Source of the DNA: Nostoc linckia z4
Lineage (GTDB): Bacteria; Cyanobacteriota; Cyanobacteriia; Cyanobacteriales; Nostocaceae
Assembly (NCBI RefSeq): GCF_002608075.1
Contig: NZ_LAHA01000001.1
Span: 26,667 to 66,742 of the forward strand
Reading direction: 5' to 3'
DNA length: 40,076 nt
The notes beneath the pieces are model-generated. The model saw only the letters and a list, made by a program, of their open reading frames with translations. It had not been told where the DNA came from and did not search any database. A program made the position numbers and the translations under genes. Positions 14,413 to 23,354 of this stretch are shown in pieces. The number at the start of each line of letters is the position of its first letter. Position 1 is the first letter of the stretch.

Positions 14413-16977
14413 TTATTCTGCCCAAGCAATCAATCTTGGCTCATAAGGACTAGAAAGATGTTGATGTTTTGGTAATACCCGCAAAGACAAACCTTGTAAA
14501 CCAGAGTTTGTATAGGTAATGTTAGCGGTGTAAGTACTCAATCCTTGGGAATCTTCTCCTTGGTAATCCATCACCACTGGTATAGCGTTGACAATATCAC
14601 CATTGGCATCGATGGCACCTTGATATAACTCTACCTGTACATCATCATTGTTCAAAGTTGCCAAGTCAACTTTAGCTTTCACAGCCACAGTTTGGTTAAC
14701 TTCAATATCTGCGGGTGTGGATACATCAATATCTTTGATTTTGATGTTGAACCAATGTTCGCTTAATTGTGCTTTCCAGGCGGCTAGTTCTTGGGCTGGG
14801 GCATAGTTATCAGCGGTGAGGATATGATAGCGATCGCTAGCTGGAAAATAAGCTCTTTGTGCATATTCTCCCACCATTCGCGCTGTGTTAAAGAATGGAC
14901 AATTCAAGCGAATTGCATCTTTCATTTTGGCAACCCACGGCCGCGGTAAACCATCACTATCCCGATGCTCGTAAAATAAGGGTACAACTTCCTTCTCTAA
15001 TAAATCGTAGAGGGCGTTGGCTTCTACTTCATCCTGATAGGTGGGATCGTCGTAATTTTCTCCATGTCCAATTGCCCAACCGGTGCGGACGTAATCAGCT
15101 TCATCCCACCAACCGTCCAGTACGCTTAAATTCGGCAAGCCATTCATTGAGGCTTTCATCCCACTGGTACCAGAAGCTTCCCGCGGACGACGCGGTGTGT
15201 TTAACCAGATATCACAACCGGCTACCATCAACCGGGAAATGTGAATGTCGTAGTTGGGAACAAACACTATCTGCTTTTCTAAATGCTGTTCGCGGATAAA
15301 GTGATTGATGTCGCGGATGAGTTCTTTTCCCGGAATATCTTTTGGATGGGCTTTACCTGCAATCACAAATTGCACTTTTCGATCTTTGTTGGCTAACAAA
15401 ATCCGCTTGATGCGTTCTATATCGCGCATCCACAGGGTAGCACGTTTATAGGTGGCAAAGCGACGAGCAAAGCCAATGGTGAGAGCGTAGGGATCTAAAA
15501 CTTCTTGGGCTTGGACAATTTCCGAGGGTGAAGCGCCGCGATCGCGTAAATGCTTGACCAAATGTTCCCGCACGTACAATATCATGTCTAAGCGGCAGCG
15601 TTCGTGATTCCGCCATAATTCTTCATCAGGTATGGCGTCCATCCTCTCCCACAATGGACTGTCTACTGGTGCTGATGACCAATTTGGCCCCAGGTAGCGA
15701 TCGTATAACTCTTGAGTTGATTTGGCAACACAACTCCGAGCATGAACCCCGTTGGTAATGGCGGCGATGGGCACTTCTTCCACTGGCACTTTTTTCCACA
15801 AGCCTTGGAACATTTGCCGCGATACCACGCCGTGCAGTTGTGCTACGCCGTTGGAGAATGTTGCCATTTTCAACGCCAACACTGCCATACTGAAAGGCGC
15901 GGATAAATCACCTGTATTTTCGCGTCCCAGTCCTAAAAATTGTTCTTTGGGCAAGTCAAAGATTTCTGCATAGTACCCCAGATAGTACAAAACTTTATCG
16001 GGAGCAAACAAGTCAATACCTGCTGGTACTGGCGTGTGAGTGGTAAAGATGTTGCTGGAAGCCACTACTTGTTTAGCTTCGGCATAATCCAATCCTGCTT
16101 CCTGAATCAGCAGCCGGATGCGTTCTAGGGCAGAGAAGGCAGCGTGACCTTCGTTCATGTGGTAGGCTGTTACCTTCAACCCCAAGGCTTTGAGCATTTG
16201 CACGCCACCGATACCCAACATGATTTCCTGGTGGATACGCATGTCGATGTCGCCACCATAGAGTTGGTCTGTGATGTCGTGGTCGTAGGGGTTGTTGGGT
16301 TCAATGTTGGTGTCTAGCAGATATAAAGGCACTGCTCCCACCTGTACGCGCCAAACTCTGGCGTACACCTTGCGCCCTGGATAGTCTACTGCAATTCGTA
16401 GTTCTGAACCATCTGGATTGCGCTCTAGGTGCAGCGGCATATTGTAGAAATCGTTGATGGGGTAGCGTTCTTGCTGCCAACCATCAGCATTGAGGTACTG
16501 GGCAAAGTAGCCTTGCTGGTAAAGTAAACCTACACCTACAAGGGGTAGCCCCAAGTCACTGGCAGATTTCAGGTGATCCCCGGCCAGAACCCCCAAACCT
16601 CCAGAATAGACGGGCAAACAATCAACAAGTCCAAATTCCGCCGAAAAATAGGCGTAGCATTCTTTAGGTTTATTTTCTCGTTGTTTCTGGTACCAGGTGC
16701 GCTCTTGCAAATAATCTTCTAACTGGCGGTTAGCTCTGTCCATTTGGGCGAGGAAGCCTTCATCTTCCACAACTTCCAAAAGTCGCGCCTGGGAAATAGT
16801 ACCCAGCATCAATACCGGGTTATGACGGCTAGACTCCCACAAGTCAGGATCTAAGCGGCGAAATAAATCTTTAGTCTCAACGTTCCAATCCCAGTGCAAG
16901 TTATATGCCAGCCGCCGCAGCGGTTCGAGTCGCGGCGGTAGTGAGGGGGAAACATTGAATGTGCGAATTGGCTGCAT
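14413..16977 (-). CDS. glgP: Alpha-glucan (glycogen) phosphorylase
   Basis: The ATG at 16977 (MQPIRTFNVSP) is chosen over an upstream TTG. The 854-aa GT35 enzyme has an N-terminal DUF3417 segment (LRRLAYNLHWDWN, WESSRHNPVLML), the AYFSAEFGL and YSGGLGVLAGDHLKSASDLG glucan/phosphate-site motifs, TNGVHARS, and the PLP-lysine motif EASGTSGMKASMNG (Lys near residue 608). It releases glucose-1-phosphate from glycogen using phosphate. The layout matches the short bacterial alpha-glucan phosphorylase family rather than the MalP/GlgP E. coli type. About 560 bp of AT-rich DNA lies upstream. No other glycogen gene is adjacent. Confidence 0.93.
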   Translation of the reverse strand: MQPIRTFNVSPSLPPRLEPLRRLAYNLHWDWNVETKDLFRRLDPDLWESSRHNPVLMLGTISQARLLEVVEDEGFLAQMDRANRQLEDYLQERTWYQKQRENKPKECYAYFSAEFGLVDCLPVYSGGLGVLAGDHLKSASDLGLPLVGVGLLYQQGYFAQYLNADGWQQERYPINDFYNMPLHLERNPDGSELRIAVDYPGRKVYARVWRVQVGAVPLYLLDTNIEPNNPYDHDITDQLYGGDIDMRIHQEIMLGIGGVQMLKALGLKVTAYHMNEGHAAFSALERIRLLIQEAGLDYAEAKQVVASSNIFTTHTPVPAGIDLFAPDKVLYYLGYYAEIFDLPKEQFLGLGRENTGDLSAPFSMAVLALKMATFSNGVAQLHGVVSRQMFQGLWKKVPVEEVPIAAITNGVHARSCVAKSTQELYDRYLGPNWSSAPVDSPLWERMDAIPDEELWRNHERCRLDMILYVREHLVKHLRDRGASPSEIVQAQEVLDPYALTIGFARRFATYKRATLWMRDIERIKRILLANKDRKVQFVIAGKAHPKDIPGKELIRDINHFIREQHLEKQIVFVPNYDIHISRLMVAGCDIWLNTPRRPREASGTSGMKASMNGLPNLSVLDGWWDEADYVRTGWAIGHGENYDDPTYQDEVEANALYDLLEKEVVPLFYEHRDSDGLPRPWVAKMKDAIRLNCPFFNTARMVGEYAQRAYFPASDRYHILTADNYAPAQELAAWKAQLSEHWFNIKIKDIDVSTPADIEVNQTVAVKAKVDLATLNNDDVQVELYQGAIDANGDIVNAIPVVMDYQGEDSQGLSTYTANITYTNSGLQGLSLRVLPKHQHLSSPYEPRLIAWAE

Positions 16978-17539
16978 AGGTTGGCAAGACTCCAAGTTTA
17001 GCTATGGTTATTGTTTACTTTCTTTACCAATGTTGCCAATTCTCTATAGCCTAGTTTGTGAAAAAACCATGACTTTGTTAAGCATTGAGAAATTTTCTTA
17101 ACCTGGTTGCTAGAGTTTGCACCAAGGTATTTTTTATTCTATGCCTTACTTTTAGCCATATACTTGGCATATCAAAATTTAACCATTTACTGGCATGTAT
17201 CGTTTAATATAGTTTGGTTTTCCAGAAATTATTTATATTTATTTTAGTATTCGTTTTGGGGATCAATTATTGATGCCTTAATAAAGATGGAAATATTATC
17301 ATCTTGATTTCAATCATCAGAAAAAATTAATTATTTTTTAATAAAATTTTCCAGATATAAATGTATTGGTGAGGTTAATCTATATCTATAAATTATGCGA
17401 TCGCATGAAATTATTTGATTGCGTTGCAAGTTGTTGCTAAGAAGAACTCTAGCAAGGAGTCAAGCAGAAAAAATGACGGGCAGCCACTTAGTATCAAGCT
17501 TTGATACTACAATAGGAAAACAATTTAATCAATGTTATC
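16978..17539. other. AT-rich spacer upstream of glgP
   Basis: Low-complexity AT-rich DNA with one extended HIP1 palindrome, ATGCGATCGCAT, at 17395-17406. It probably contains the glgP promoter, but no confident -10/-35 or factor site was recognised. No ORF. Confidence 0.4.
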
Positions 17540-17863
17540 TTATGCACCTAGTGAAGGTTGATCTTTAGTATTTTTTGACAAGGTAAGAGCTATAGCTGCT
17601 GCATAAGCAATCTCGGCTGCAACTTGATAAGCATGTTTAATACTCGATGAAGCGTCCTTGGTTTTGGGAACAGGAGAAGCTTTTTTGCGTCGTGATTCTT
17701 GCTTGACATCACCTGCAACAACAGATCGCTGGAGTAAGATCCAAGCATCGAGATCTTCGGAATCATAATCACTTTGAATTAGCGATCGGATTTCATCTTC
17801 AGCTACAATACTCAGATGACCAGTAGCTAGAGCTTCTTCTACAATTTGTTTAATTAAAGCCAT
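17540..17863 (-). CDS. Conserved-looking hypothetical protein, 107 aa
   Basis: ATG at 17863 gives MALIKQIVEEALATGHLSIVAEDEIRSLI, an amphipathic helical N-terminal half with an acidic patch (SDYDSEDLDAW). A basic hinge (ESRRKKASPVPKTK) leads to an Ala-rich helix (AYQVAAEIAYAAAIALTLS). The Ala helix could be a weak membrane or coiled-coil contact. I do not recognise a named family. It stands alone, with a 7-bp dyad (TCACCCA-CT-TGGGTGA, about 18013-18028) some 150 bp upstream. Confidence 0.65.
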   Translation of the reverse strand: MALIKQIVEEALATGHLSIVAEDEIRSLIQSDYDSEDLDAWILLQRSVVAGDVKQESRRKKASPVPKTKDASSSIKHAYQVAAEIAYAAAIALTLSKNTKDQPSLGA

Positions 17864-18180
17864 AATTTAGACCAAGTGTGTGAGTTAAAAGCGATACCTC
17901 AATTTCTGCAAATGCATCTTGCCTTGTCAGCTTTTCCCTGAAAATGGGATGTTTTTTAGCTTTCCATAAAATTTATAACAACCAAACCCAAGCACGCATC
18001 ACCCACTAGGCTCACCCACTTGGGTGATTTACAAATTTTGAGATCTAAGTAACAGGGAAGAAGCTAATTTTTGGCTTTTTGTCTTTTCCAAAAAGAGAGT
18101 GTAATTTAGTATAGTAGATATCATTTTCAACTTAACGAAAACTAAAAATTTTTTTATAGTTGAGTAACGGTATAAATATT

Positions 18181-18243
18181 ATTAGTCATTAGTCATTGGG
18201 CATTTGTCATTAGTCATTAGGCATTTGTCTTTTGTCCTGACTC
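18181..18243 (+). repeat. ATTAGTC-type heptamer array, 9 units
   Basis: ATTAGTC, ATTAGTC, ATTGGGC, ATTTGTC, ATTAGTC, ATTAGGC, ATTTGTC, TTTTGTC and CTGACTC run in strict 7-bp phase. Confidence 0.9.
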
Positions 18244-18429
18244 TACGTGCCCCGCATCACCACTGCTGAATTAGTTCGTAAAAAACTTAGCTGATTTTGA
18301 TAATTTTTATCAGTAAAACGCCTGAAAATCAACTTATTTCAGAAAGATTGCTCCACTAAAAATAAAATGTGTTATCGTTAAAAACAATTGTAATTAAAAG
18401 CCATTTATCTAATTGATTAGAATTAATTG

Positions 18430-18600
18430 ATGAAGATAAATTGGTTAGTCTGTAAATCATCCGTGTGCAACATGATTGGAGCAGCATACTCTAGAAATAC
18501 GTTGCAAGAAAGCCGTCATAGCAGTCGGGGAAGCGCTTACTTGTTTGCACCGATGGTTAACTTCAATGTGATGGCTGATGTGGGAGACAATCCACCTTAA
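18430..18600 (+). CDS. Possible 56-aa small ORF
   Basis: ATG at 18430, or an in-frame ATG at 18472 giving 42 aa, reads MKINWLVCKSSVCN then MIGAAYSRNTLQESRHSSRG and ends ADVGDNPP before TAA. It is somewhat less AT-rich than its surroundings. No ribosome site is visible and no family is recognised, so it may be chance. Confidence 0.2.
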   Translation: MKINWLVCKSSVCNMIGAAYSRNTLQESRHSSRGSAYLFAPMVNFNVMADVGDNPP

Positions 18601-19225
18601 GTTGGCTTGAATTTGGGCAGAATAACCCATCAAAATCCAACATTAATTACATATTCTGCTAGACAAAAATTGTCAAATGTATTTTTGTTGCCAAATAGCT
18701 TGTAGAACTGAGTTGTTTGAAGACACTAAAACAGCCTGAGAATAAATAACTTCCAGGTAAACAACTCGATGTGTAATTGTGTAACAAGCTTTGAAAATTT
18801 TTTGCCCAAGAACTAAACAAGTATTCTCATCTCAATTAATAAATATTCCCATCAGACAATTTATATAGTCTGAGCTTTGACTCTGCAATGCTTTGAGTTG
18901 TTTTGTGAATATTAGTCTCTTGAAAAATCAGCACAACTTTTGCATCAGTTGACTGCTGCAAAAGCCTCAAGGGACAAAAGCGATGGTGTATATCAGTTGG
19001 GCAATCATACCGCATTAAAATTAAAAAATTGCTTGCATAGTTAAAGCCAGACTTTGGTGATTCCCAAATGGAAAATCATCTAAAAATGCTGGGGAATATA
19101 GTAATACCATTAATTTAAATCAGGTATTCAGACATACCAGTATCAATGATATTGGTACGAGATTAGGATACAGCCCAAAAAAGCTTGAAAACCTCAACAA
19201 CCATTGATTGAAGAGATATGTAACC

Positions 19226-19933
19226 ATGTACAAAGACCAGTATTTTTCCAAACTTCAGCGCGCCCAAGAACTATTAGTAACTACAATCTTCGGAGATTTG
19301 CCGACACTCCTTTTCGGGTCAAAGTTGCGAAATTTAGTGTATCGTAGTATTTTCGCCAAAATAGGCAGCCCAGTTTATATTCAAAATGGTGTTGAATTGA
19401 ACAGCGCTTATTGTATTGAAATTGGTAATGGAGTATATATTTTCAAAGGCGTGCGCTTGGACGCCAGCGGACACAAAAACAATAGAATTTATCTAGCAAA
19501 CAGAGTGGCCATTGAACGTTACGTTGATATTGGGTGTTTAGAAAATACGTATATACATATTGATGAAGATACGTTTATTGGCCCCAACGTCTGTATTGAA
19601 GGGCCAGGAGACATTAAAATTGGCAAACACTGTATGATTGCTGCCCACTCAGGAATATATGCTAATAATCATAACTTTGCCGATCCAATGCGACCAATAA
19701 AATCCCAAGGTGTAACTCGCAAAGGAATTGTGATTGAGGATGACTGTTGGTTAGGGCATAAAGTTACAGTATTAGATGGCGTTACCATCGGTCAAGGCAG
19801 TGTAATTGGTGCAGGAGCAGTGGTAAATAAAGATATTCCTCCTTTCTCCGTTGCTGTAGGTATACCTGCACGAGTAATTAAAAATCGAATTGGTAAGGAA
19901 CTGGCAATAGTTCAGGATAAGTCAGGGTGTTGA
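19226..19933 (+). CDS. Hexapeptide-repeat (LbH) acyltransferase
   Basis: The ATG at 19226 is chosen over the TTG at 19208, giving 235 aa. An N-terminal helical part (LPTLLFGSKLRNLVYRSIFAK) precedes a left-handed beta-helix with hexapeptide repeats (IEIGNGVYI, IHIDEDTFIGPNVCIEG, IKIGKHCMIAAHSGI). The ANNHNF segment carries the usual catalytic His. The C-terminal coil is DDCWLGHKVTVLDGVTIGQGSVIGAGAVVNKDIPP, followed by VGIPARVI. Such enzymes O-acetylate sugars or antibiotics using acetyl-CoA; a surface-polysaccharide acetyltransferase is the likeliest role given the length. No polysaccharide cluster is adjacent. Its TGA stop is the first base triplet of a heptamer array. Confidence 0.83.
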   Translation: MYKDQYFSKLQRAQELLVTTIFGDLPTLLFGSKLRNLVYRSIFAKIGSPVYIQNGVELNSAYCIEIGNGVYIFKGVRLDASGHKNNRIYLANRVAIERYVDIGCLENTYIHIDEDTFIGPNVCIEGPGDIKIGKHCMIAAHSGIYANNHNFADPMRPIKSQGVTRKGIVIEDDCWLGHKVTVLDGVTIGQGSVIGAGAVVNKDIPPFSVAVGIPARVIKNRIGKELAIVQDKSGC

Positions 19934-19965
19934 GTGATGAGTGTTGACTGTTGAGTGATGACTGA
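19931..19965 (+). repeat. TGAGTGA-type heptamer array
   Basis: TGAGTGA, TGAGTGT, TGACTGT, TGAGTGA and TGACTGA follow each other in 7-bp phase. The acyltransferase stop codon TGA is the start of the first unit. Confidence 0.85.
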
Positions 19966-20303
19966 TATCAACTCTACTTTTTTGGGAAACTTATATTGTT
20001 AGTCAACGTCTTGAAAATAGCCAATCTCTGAGTTATTTTTTAGAGACAACTAGCAAGTCAGACACGCACCATTTTCAATAAACTTGGACATTGGGAGTGT
20101 TGAGTGAGGAATTAGGAGTTAATATTATGGTCTCTGTCCCTCGTCTTCCCAGTCTCTAGTCTCCAGTCCCAGTCCCAATAACCAATCCCCAGAATCTCGT
20201 CTCAAAAAGGGACGAGATGTGGGTAATATAAAGTAGCTACTTTTTCTGCATGGCAGATACCGAAAGAAAAGCTCTCTTTGTCATACCCGTTGGAGATGTT
20301 TGT
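19966..20303 (+). promoter_or_regulatory. psbI upstream region with 8-bp hairpin
   Basis: A C/T-rich tract (20130-20190) is followed by ATCTCGTC (20194-20201) and GACGAGAT (20211-20218), a perfect 8-bp stem with a 9-nt loop. TAATATAAAG (about 20223-20232) is a plausible -10 region. GGAG at 20292-20295 is the psbI ribosome site. The hairpin could terminate upstream transcription or shape the promoter; this is an inference. Confidence 0.4.
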
Positions 20304-20420
20304 ATGGTGACTTTAAAAATCGTTGTTTATATTGTTGTTGCCTTCTTTATAGGTATTTTCGTCTTCGGATTTTTGTCGAACGACCCAGCTCGTAACCCCG
20401 GCCGTCGGGACTTGGAGTAA
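20304..20420 (+). CDS. psbI: Photosystem II reaction-centre protein I
   Basis: The 38-aa product reads [19 protein letters not shown] then [19 protein letters not shown]. This is the exact length and pattern of PsbI: one transmembrane helix followed by the conserved NDPxRNPGRxD stromal tail. PsbI is a small subunit at the periphery of D1/CP43 that helps assemble and stabilise photosystem II in the thylakoid. GGAG lies 8 bases upstream of the ATG. The neighbours (acyltransferase, LptD-like gene) are not photosynthetic, which is usual for dispersed cyanobacterial psb genes. It ties the window to an oxygenic phototroph. Confidence 0.96.
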   Translation: MVTLKIVVYIVVAFFIGIFVFGFLSNDPARNPGRRDLE

Positions 20421-20472
20421 AAGAGCGATAAATTATCCACAACTTTGGAAGGCGGAAAATACTCAACGCCAG

Positions 20473-20505
20473 GGAAACTTACTAGGTTAAAGTTAGTAAG
20501 TTTCC
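20473..20505. terminator. Strong hairpin after psbI
   Basis: GGAAACTTACTA (20473-20484) and TAGTAAGTTTCC (20494-20505) are perfect 12-bp arms around a 9-nt loop, 52 bp after the psbI stop. No T-run follows, so it may serve to protect the psbI mRNA 3' end rather than be a classical terminator. Confidence 0.55.
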
Positions 20506-20601
20506 TGCTCCAAGTAGCAGAAGGCGACAGTCGAAAGGCAAAATGTATATTCATGCTTTTGTTCGCCATTTGGCTGTTTGTTAGCTCGGTTTTGCTCAAA
20601 T

Positions 20602-23211
20602 ATGCTTCATCCTGTTCTGCCGCCCGATCCGCCTCCTATTATTGAACCTTTACAAATTGCCGATCCTGTCTTATCTGCTAATGATACTAAGTCTGCTTCA
20701 GGTCTCAAGACTCGAACACACTTAAATACAGATAAATCCAAGCATGACAACGATTTGGCTCAGTTGCCGATCGCCGATGACACCAAAAGTTATCAGCGAT
20801 CGCCAACTCCCCTTGATTCAACTGCTGATGAACAGCTATTTGCCGAAACTCCATCTCCACCCAATCCACCAGAAACTTTCCCTCCAGAATTTTCTTCTGG
20901 TAACGCTTCCCAAAGTGCGGCACTTCTGGGGCAATCTTTAGAAGTTGGTTATCCCACGCAGCCAGTTTCAATTTTTGATGTTGGTGAAAAAAAGGTAGAG
21001 AGACGTGGGGAAGGGGAGACGGGGGGACAAGGAGAAAAAAAGCTTGAAGGATCTGAAGAACTCCAAGAGCGATCGCCAAATCCCGACTTGAGTAATCAAG
21101 AAAAACAAACCTCATTAGATTCTCCCCCCCCTGTTTTTGCGTCTGAGGCTCTCTCACTCCCCGCGTCTCCCACTCCCCGCGTCCTAGCGTCTCCTCCTCC
21201 TGTTTCTCCATCAAATTCTCAATCAGTACAAAATTTAATACAGTTTAAGTCTCGCAACCCAACAAATAAACTTTCTGCCCCCTTCACTGTAGAATTTTAT
21301 TCTCAAACCCAAACACCAACACCTACGCCACAAACGCCAGCTACTACCGTACCAACTGCCGCACCGAGAATTGTAGAAGTAACTTCAGATCGGCAGGAGT
21401 ATGACGAACAACGGCGGATTATTACGGCTGTTGGTAATGTGGTTGTGCGATTTGATGGAGCGGTGGTAGATGCCGATCGCCTGCAAGTCAATTTGGATAA
21501 CTTAATTGCTGCGGGGGAAGGTAATGTAACTCTCACACGGGGCGATCAAGTACTGCGGGGACAACGTTTTACCTATAATTTTGTTCAAGATAGCGGGGAA
21601 ATGCTCAATGGCAGGGGGGAAATTTACATACCCTCAGCCAATACAGACTTTGTTTTCTCATCCACAGACATCACCGCAGGTGGAGTACCACAACGTCCGC
21701 CGAGCGATCGCATAATAGCCAATCAGCCGCTTTCAGGTGTCAGCAGCCCTGGAGGAATCGATATCACAGTTGGTGCTGGTCAGACAGAAGCTAGCAATCT
21801 CCCTCCTCCAAAAGCTGGGGGTGCAGTTAAACGGCTGAGATTTGAAGCTCAACAAATTGACTTCTATCCCCAAGGCTGGCAAGCAAGCGATGTTCGGATC
21901 ACCAACGACCCTTTTTCTCCCCCAGAACTAGAGTTGCGTGCAGATAAAGTCACTTCGACGCGGGAATCACCCTTGGTAGACCGCATCCGCACGCAGGGAC
22001 AGCGTTTAGTATTAGATCAAACAATTTCTTTACCAATTCCCGTAAATGAGCGGACAATTGACCGTCGAGAGCGGGATGTTACACCCTTTATAGTCTCTCC
22101 TGGCTACGATAAAGAAGACCGGGGTGGTTTCTATATTGAGCGTGGCTTTCGAGTCATTGATACAGACCAGACACGCTGGACAATTACGCCTCAGTTATTT
22201 TTACAAAGGGCTATAGAAGGAAACGAGAACTTAAGCGCAATATTTGGTGTCAGAACCAGGATAAATTCTGTTTTGAGTCCGCGAACAGTAATTCAAGGTA
22301 CTGGAGAATTAACTAGTTTTGATTTTGACAATATAGAAAACAGTTTCCGGGCAAATTTGGGATTGCGCCAAATAGTGGGCGATCGCCTTCCTCATCTATT
22401 GAATGTGCAATATAATTACCGCGATCGTCTCTACAATGGCACCCTTGGTTTTCAAGACGTTCAAAGTAGTTTTGGTGGTTTAATTAGCTCTCCTGTAATT
22501 CCTTTAGGGAAAAGTGGCATCAACCTCAGCTATCAAGCAAGTGCCCAATATATCGATGCCAATACCGATCGCCTAGATTTACTAGAGCCAGTGCGAGAAA
22601 ACAATCGCATTTCACTAGGCCGCCTACAAGCCAGTGCTGACCTCAGTACTGGGTTTCTACTGTGGCGGGGAAAACCATTACCACCGACATCCAGTGAAGG
22701 ATTACGATACACAGCTACCCCCGTAGTTCCTTACTTGCAAGCGATCGCTGGCGTCACGGGCACCACCAGTTATTACAGCAATGGAGATAACCAAAGCACC
22801 CTAACTGGTAGAATTGGCTTACTAGGGCAAATTGGTAATTTTTCTCGACCCTTTTTCGACTATACTGCCTTTAATATTAGTTATTCTCAAGGTTTAAATA
22901 ACGGATTATCGCCTTTTTTATTCGATCGCTCCGTTGATAATAAAATATTGACTGCTGGCATTACCCAACAAATTTATGGGCCTCTACGCTTAGGTTTTCA
23001 AACATCAATTAACTTAGATACAGGTAAAGAATCTAGCACCGACTACATTGTGGAATATAGCCGCCGCACCTATGGCATTACCTTGCGTTACAACCCGGTA
23101 CTGGAACTAGGTGCTATTAACTTCCGAATTAGTGATTTTAACTGGAATGGTGGCACCGATCCATTTTCGGAAATTAAGCCGGTAGTCGGTGGAGTCCAAC
23201 AGAATTATTAA
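20602..23211 (+). CDS. LptD/OstA-like outer-membrane protein (DUF3769 type)
   Basis: The ATG at 20602 gives MLHPVLPPDPPPIIEP, 869 aa; a TTG at 20578 is less likely. Residues 1-250 are low complexity, Pro/Ser/Gln-rich. Residues about 253-350 form an LptA/OstA-like beta-jellyroll (VEVTSDRQEYDEQRRIITA, VDADRLQVNLDNLIAAGEG, LRGQRFTYN). From about residue 490 to the end, alternating strands with aromatic girdles (YNYRDRLYNGTLGFQ, VEYSRRTYGITLRYNP) look like the beta-barrel. Cyanobacterial proteins of this layout are considered LptD homologues that insert lipopolysaccharide into the outer membrane. No classical signal peptide is visible at the chosen start, which is odd for an outer-membrane protein. 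Two repeat-like insertions lie in the linker. Confidence 0.8.
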   Translation: MLHPVLPPDPPPIIEPLQIADPVLSANDTKSASGLKTRTHLNTDKSKHDNDLAQLPIADDTKSYQRSPTPLDSTADEQLFAETPSPPNPPETFPPEFSSGNASQSAALLGQSLEVGYPTQPVSIFDVGEKKVERRGEGETGGQGEKKLEGSEELQERSPNPDLSNQEKQTSLDSPPPVFASEALSLPASPTPRVLASPPPVSPSNSQSVQNLIQFKSRNPTNKLSAPFTVEFYSQTQTPTPTPQTPATTVPTAAPRIVEVTSDRQEYDEQRRIITAVGNVVVRFDGAVVDADRLQVNLDNLIAAGEGNVTLTRGDQVLRGQRFTYNFVQDSGEMLNGRGEIYIPSANTDFVFSSTDITAGGVPQRPPSDRIIANQPLSGVSSPGGIDITVGAGQTEASNLPPPKAGGAVKRLRFEAQQIDFYPQGWQASDVRITNDPFSPPELELRADKVTSTRESPLVDRIRTQGQRLVLDQTISLPIPVNERTIDRRERDVTPFIVSPGYDKEDRGGFYIERGFRVIDTDQTRWTITPQLFLQRAIEGNENLSAIFGVRTRINSVLSPRTVIQGTGELTSFDFDNIENSFRANLGLRQIVGDRLPHLLNVQYNYRDRLYNGTLGFQDVQSSFGGLISSPVIPLGKSGINLSYQASAQYIDANTDRLDLLEPVRENNRISLGRLQASADLSTGFLLWRGKPLPPTSSEGLRYTATPVVPYLQAIAGVTGTTSYYSNGDNQSTLTGRIGLLGQIGNFSRPFFDYTAFNISYSQGLNNGLSPFLFDRSVDNKILTAGITQQIYGPLRLGFQTSINLDTGKESSTDYIVEYSRRTYGITLRYNPVLELGAINFRISDFNWNGGTDPFSEIKPVVGGVQQNY
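20988..21218 (+). repeat. STRR-like insertions inside the LptD-like linker
   Basis: A G-rich tract (20994-21040, GAGACGTGGGGAAGGGGAGACG type) and a C-rich tract (21124-21210, CTCCCCGCGTCTCCCACT type) lie in frame within the disordered N-terminal linker. They match spacer repeats elsewhere, such as 31078-31125. They encode Glu/Gly/Arg-rich and Pro/Ser-rich stretches. Confidence 0.6.
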
Positions 23212-23220
23212 TCAAATTGG

Positions 23221-23345
23221 GCATGGGGCATAGGGAAGGGGAAAGGGGAAAGGGGAAAGGGGAAAGATTAAATTTATTCCTTTTCCCTTTAACCTTTTCC
23301 CCTATCTCCCCATCTCCCCATCTCCCCATCTCCCCACCTCCCATT
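23221..23345. repeat. Hairpin repeat module with GATTAAATTTAT core
   Basis: GGGGAAA heptamers (about 23233-23265), then GATTAAATTTATTCC, then CCTTTTCCCTTTAACCTTTTCCCC, then CCCCATCT octamers. The purine and pyrimidine arms can pair around the AT core. It fills the spacer between two convergent genes and could act as terminator for both. Related copies are at 30832-31077 and, inverted, at 36881-37100. Confidence 0.8.
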
Positions 23346-23354
23346 CCCCCATTC

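Larger units (their letters stand above)
17864..19225. other. 1.36-kb gene-poor region
   Basis: The longest non-coding stretch in the window, AT-rich. It holds a dyad at about 18013-18028, a heptamer array at 18181-18243, a possible short ORF at 18430-18600 and otherwise no recognisable gene, RNA or IS remnant. It must contain the promoters of the minus-strand gene at 17863 and of the acyltransferase at 19226. Confidence 0.5.

Noticed and set aside
18013..18028. Terminator at TCACCCA-CT-TGGGTGA
   Set aside because: It lies upstream, not downstream, of the nearest gene and has no T-run. An operator is possible but unsupported.
20327..20599. Minus-strand 90-aa ORF over psbI
   Set aside because: The plus strand encodes unmistakable PsbI; this is its shadow.
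20445..20645. Plus-strand ORF with a hydrophobic segment before the LptD-like gene
   Set aside because: It overlaps the LptD start in another frame and has no homology I recognise. Kept only as a frameshift question in the findings.
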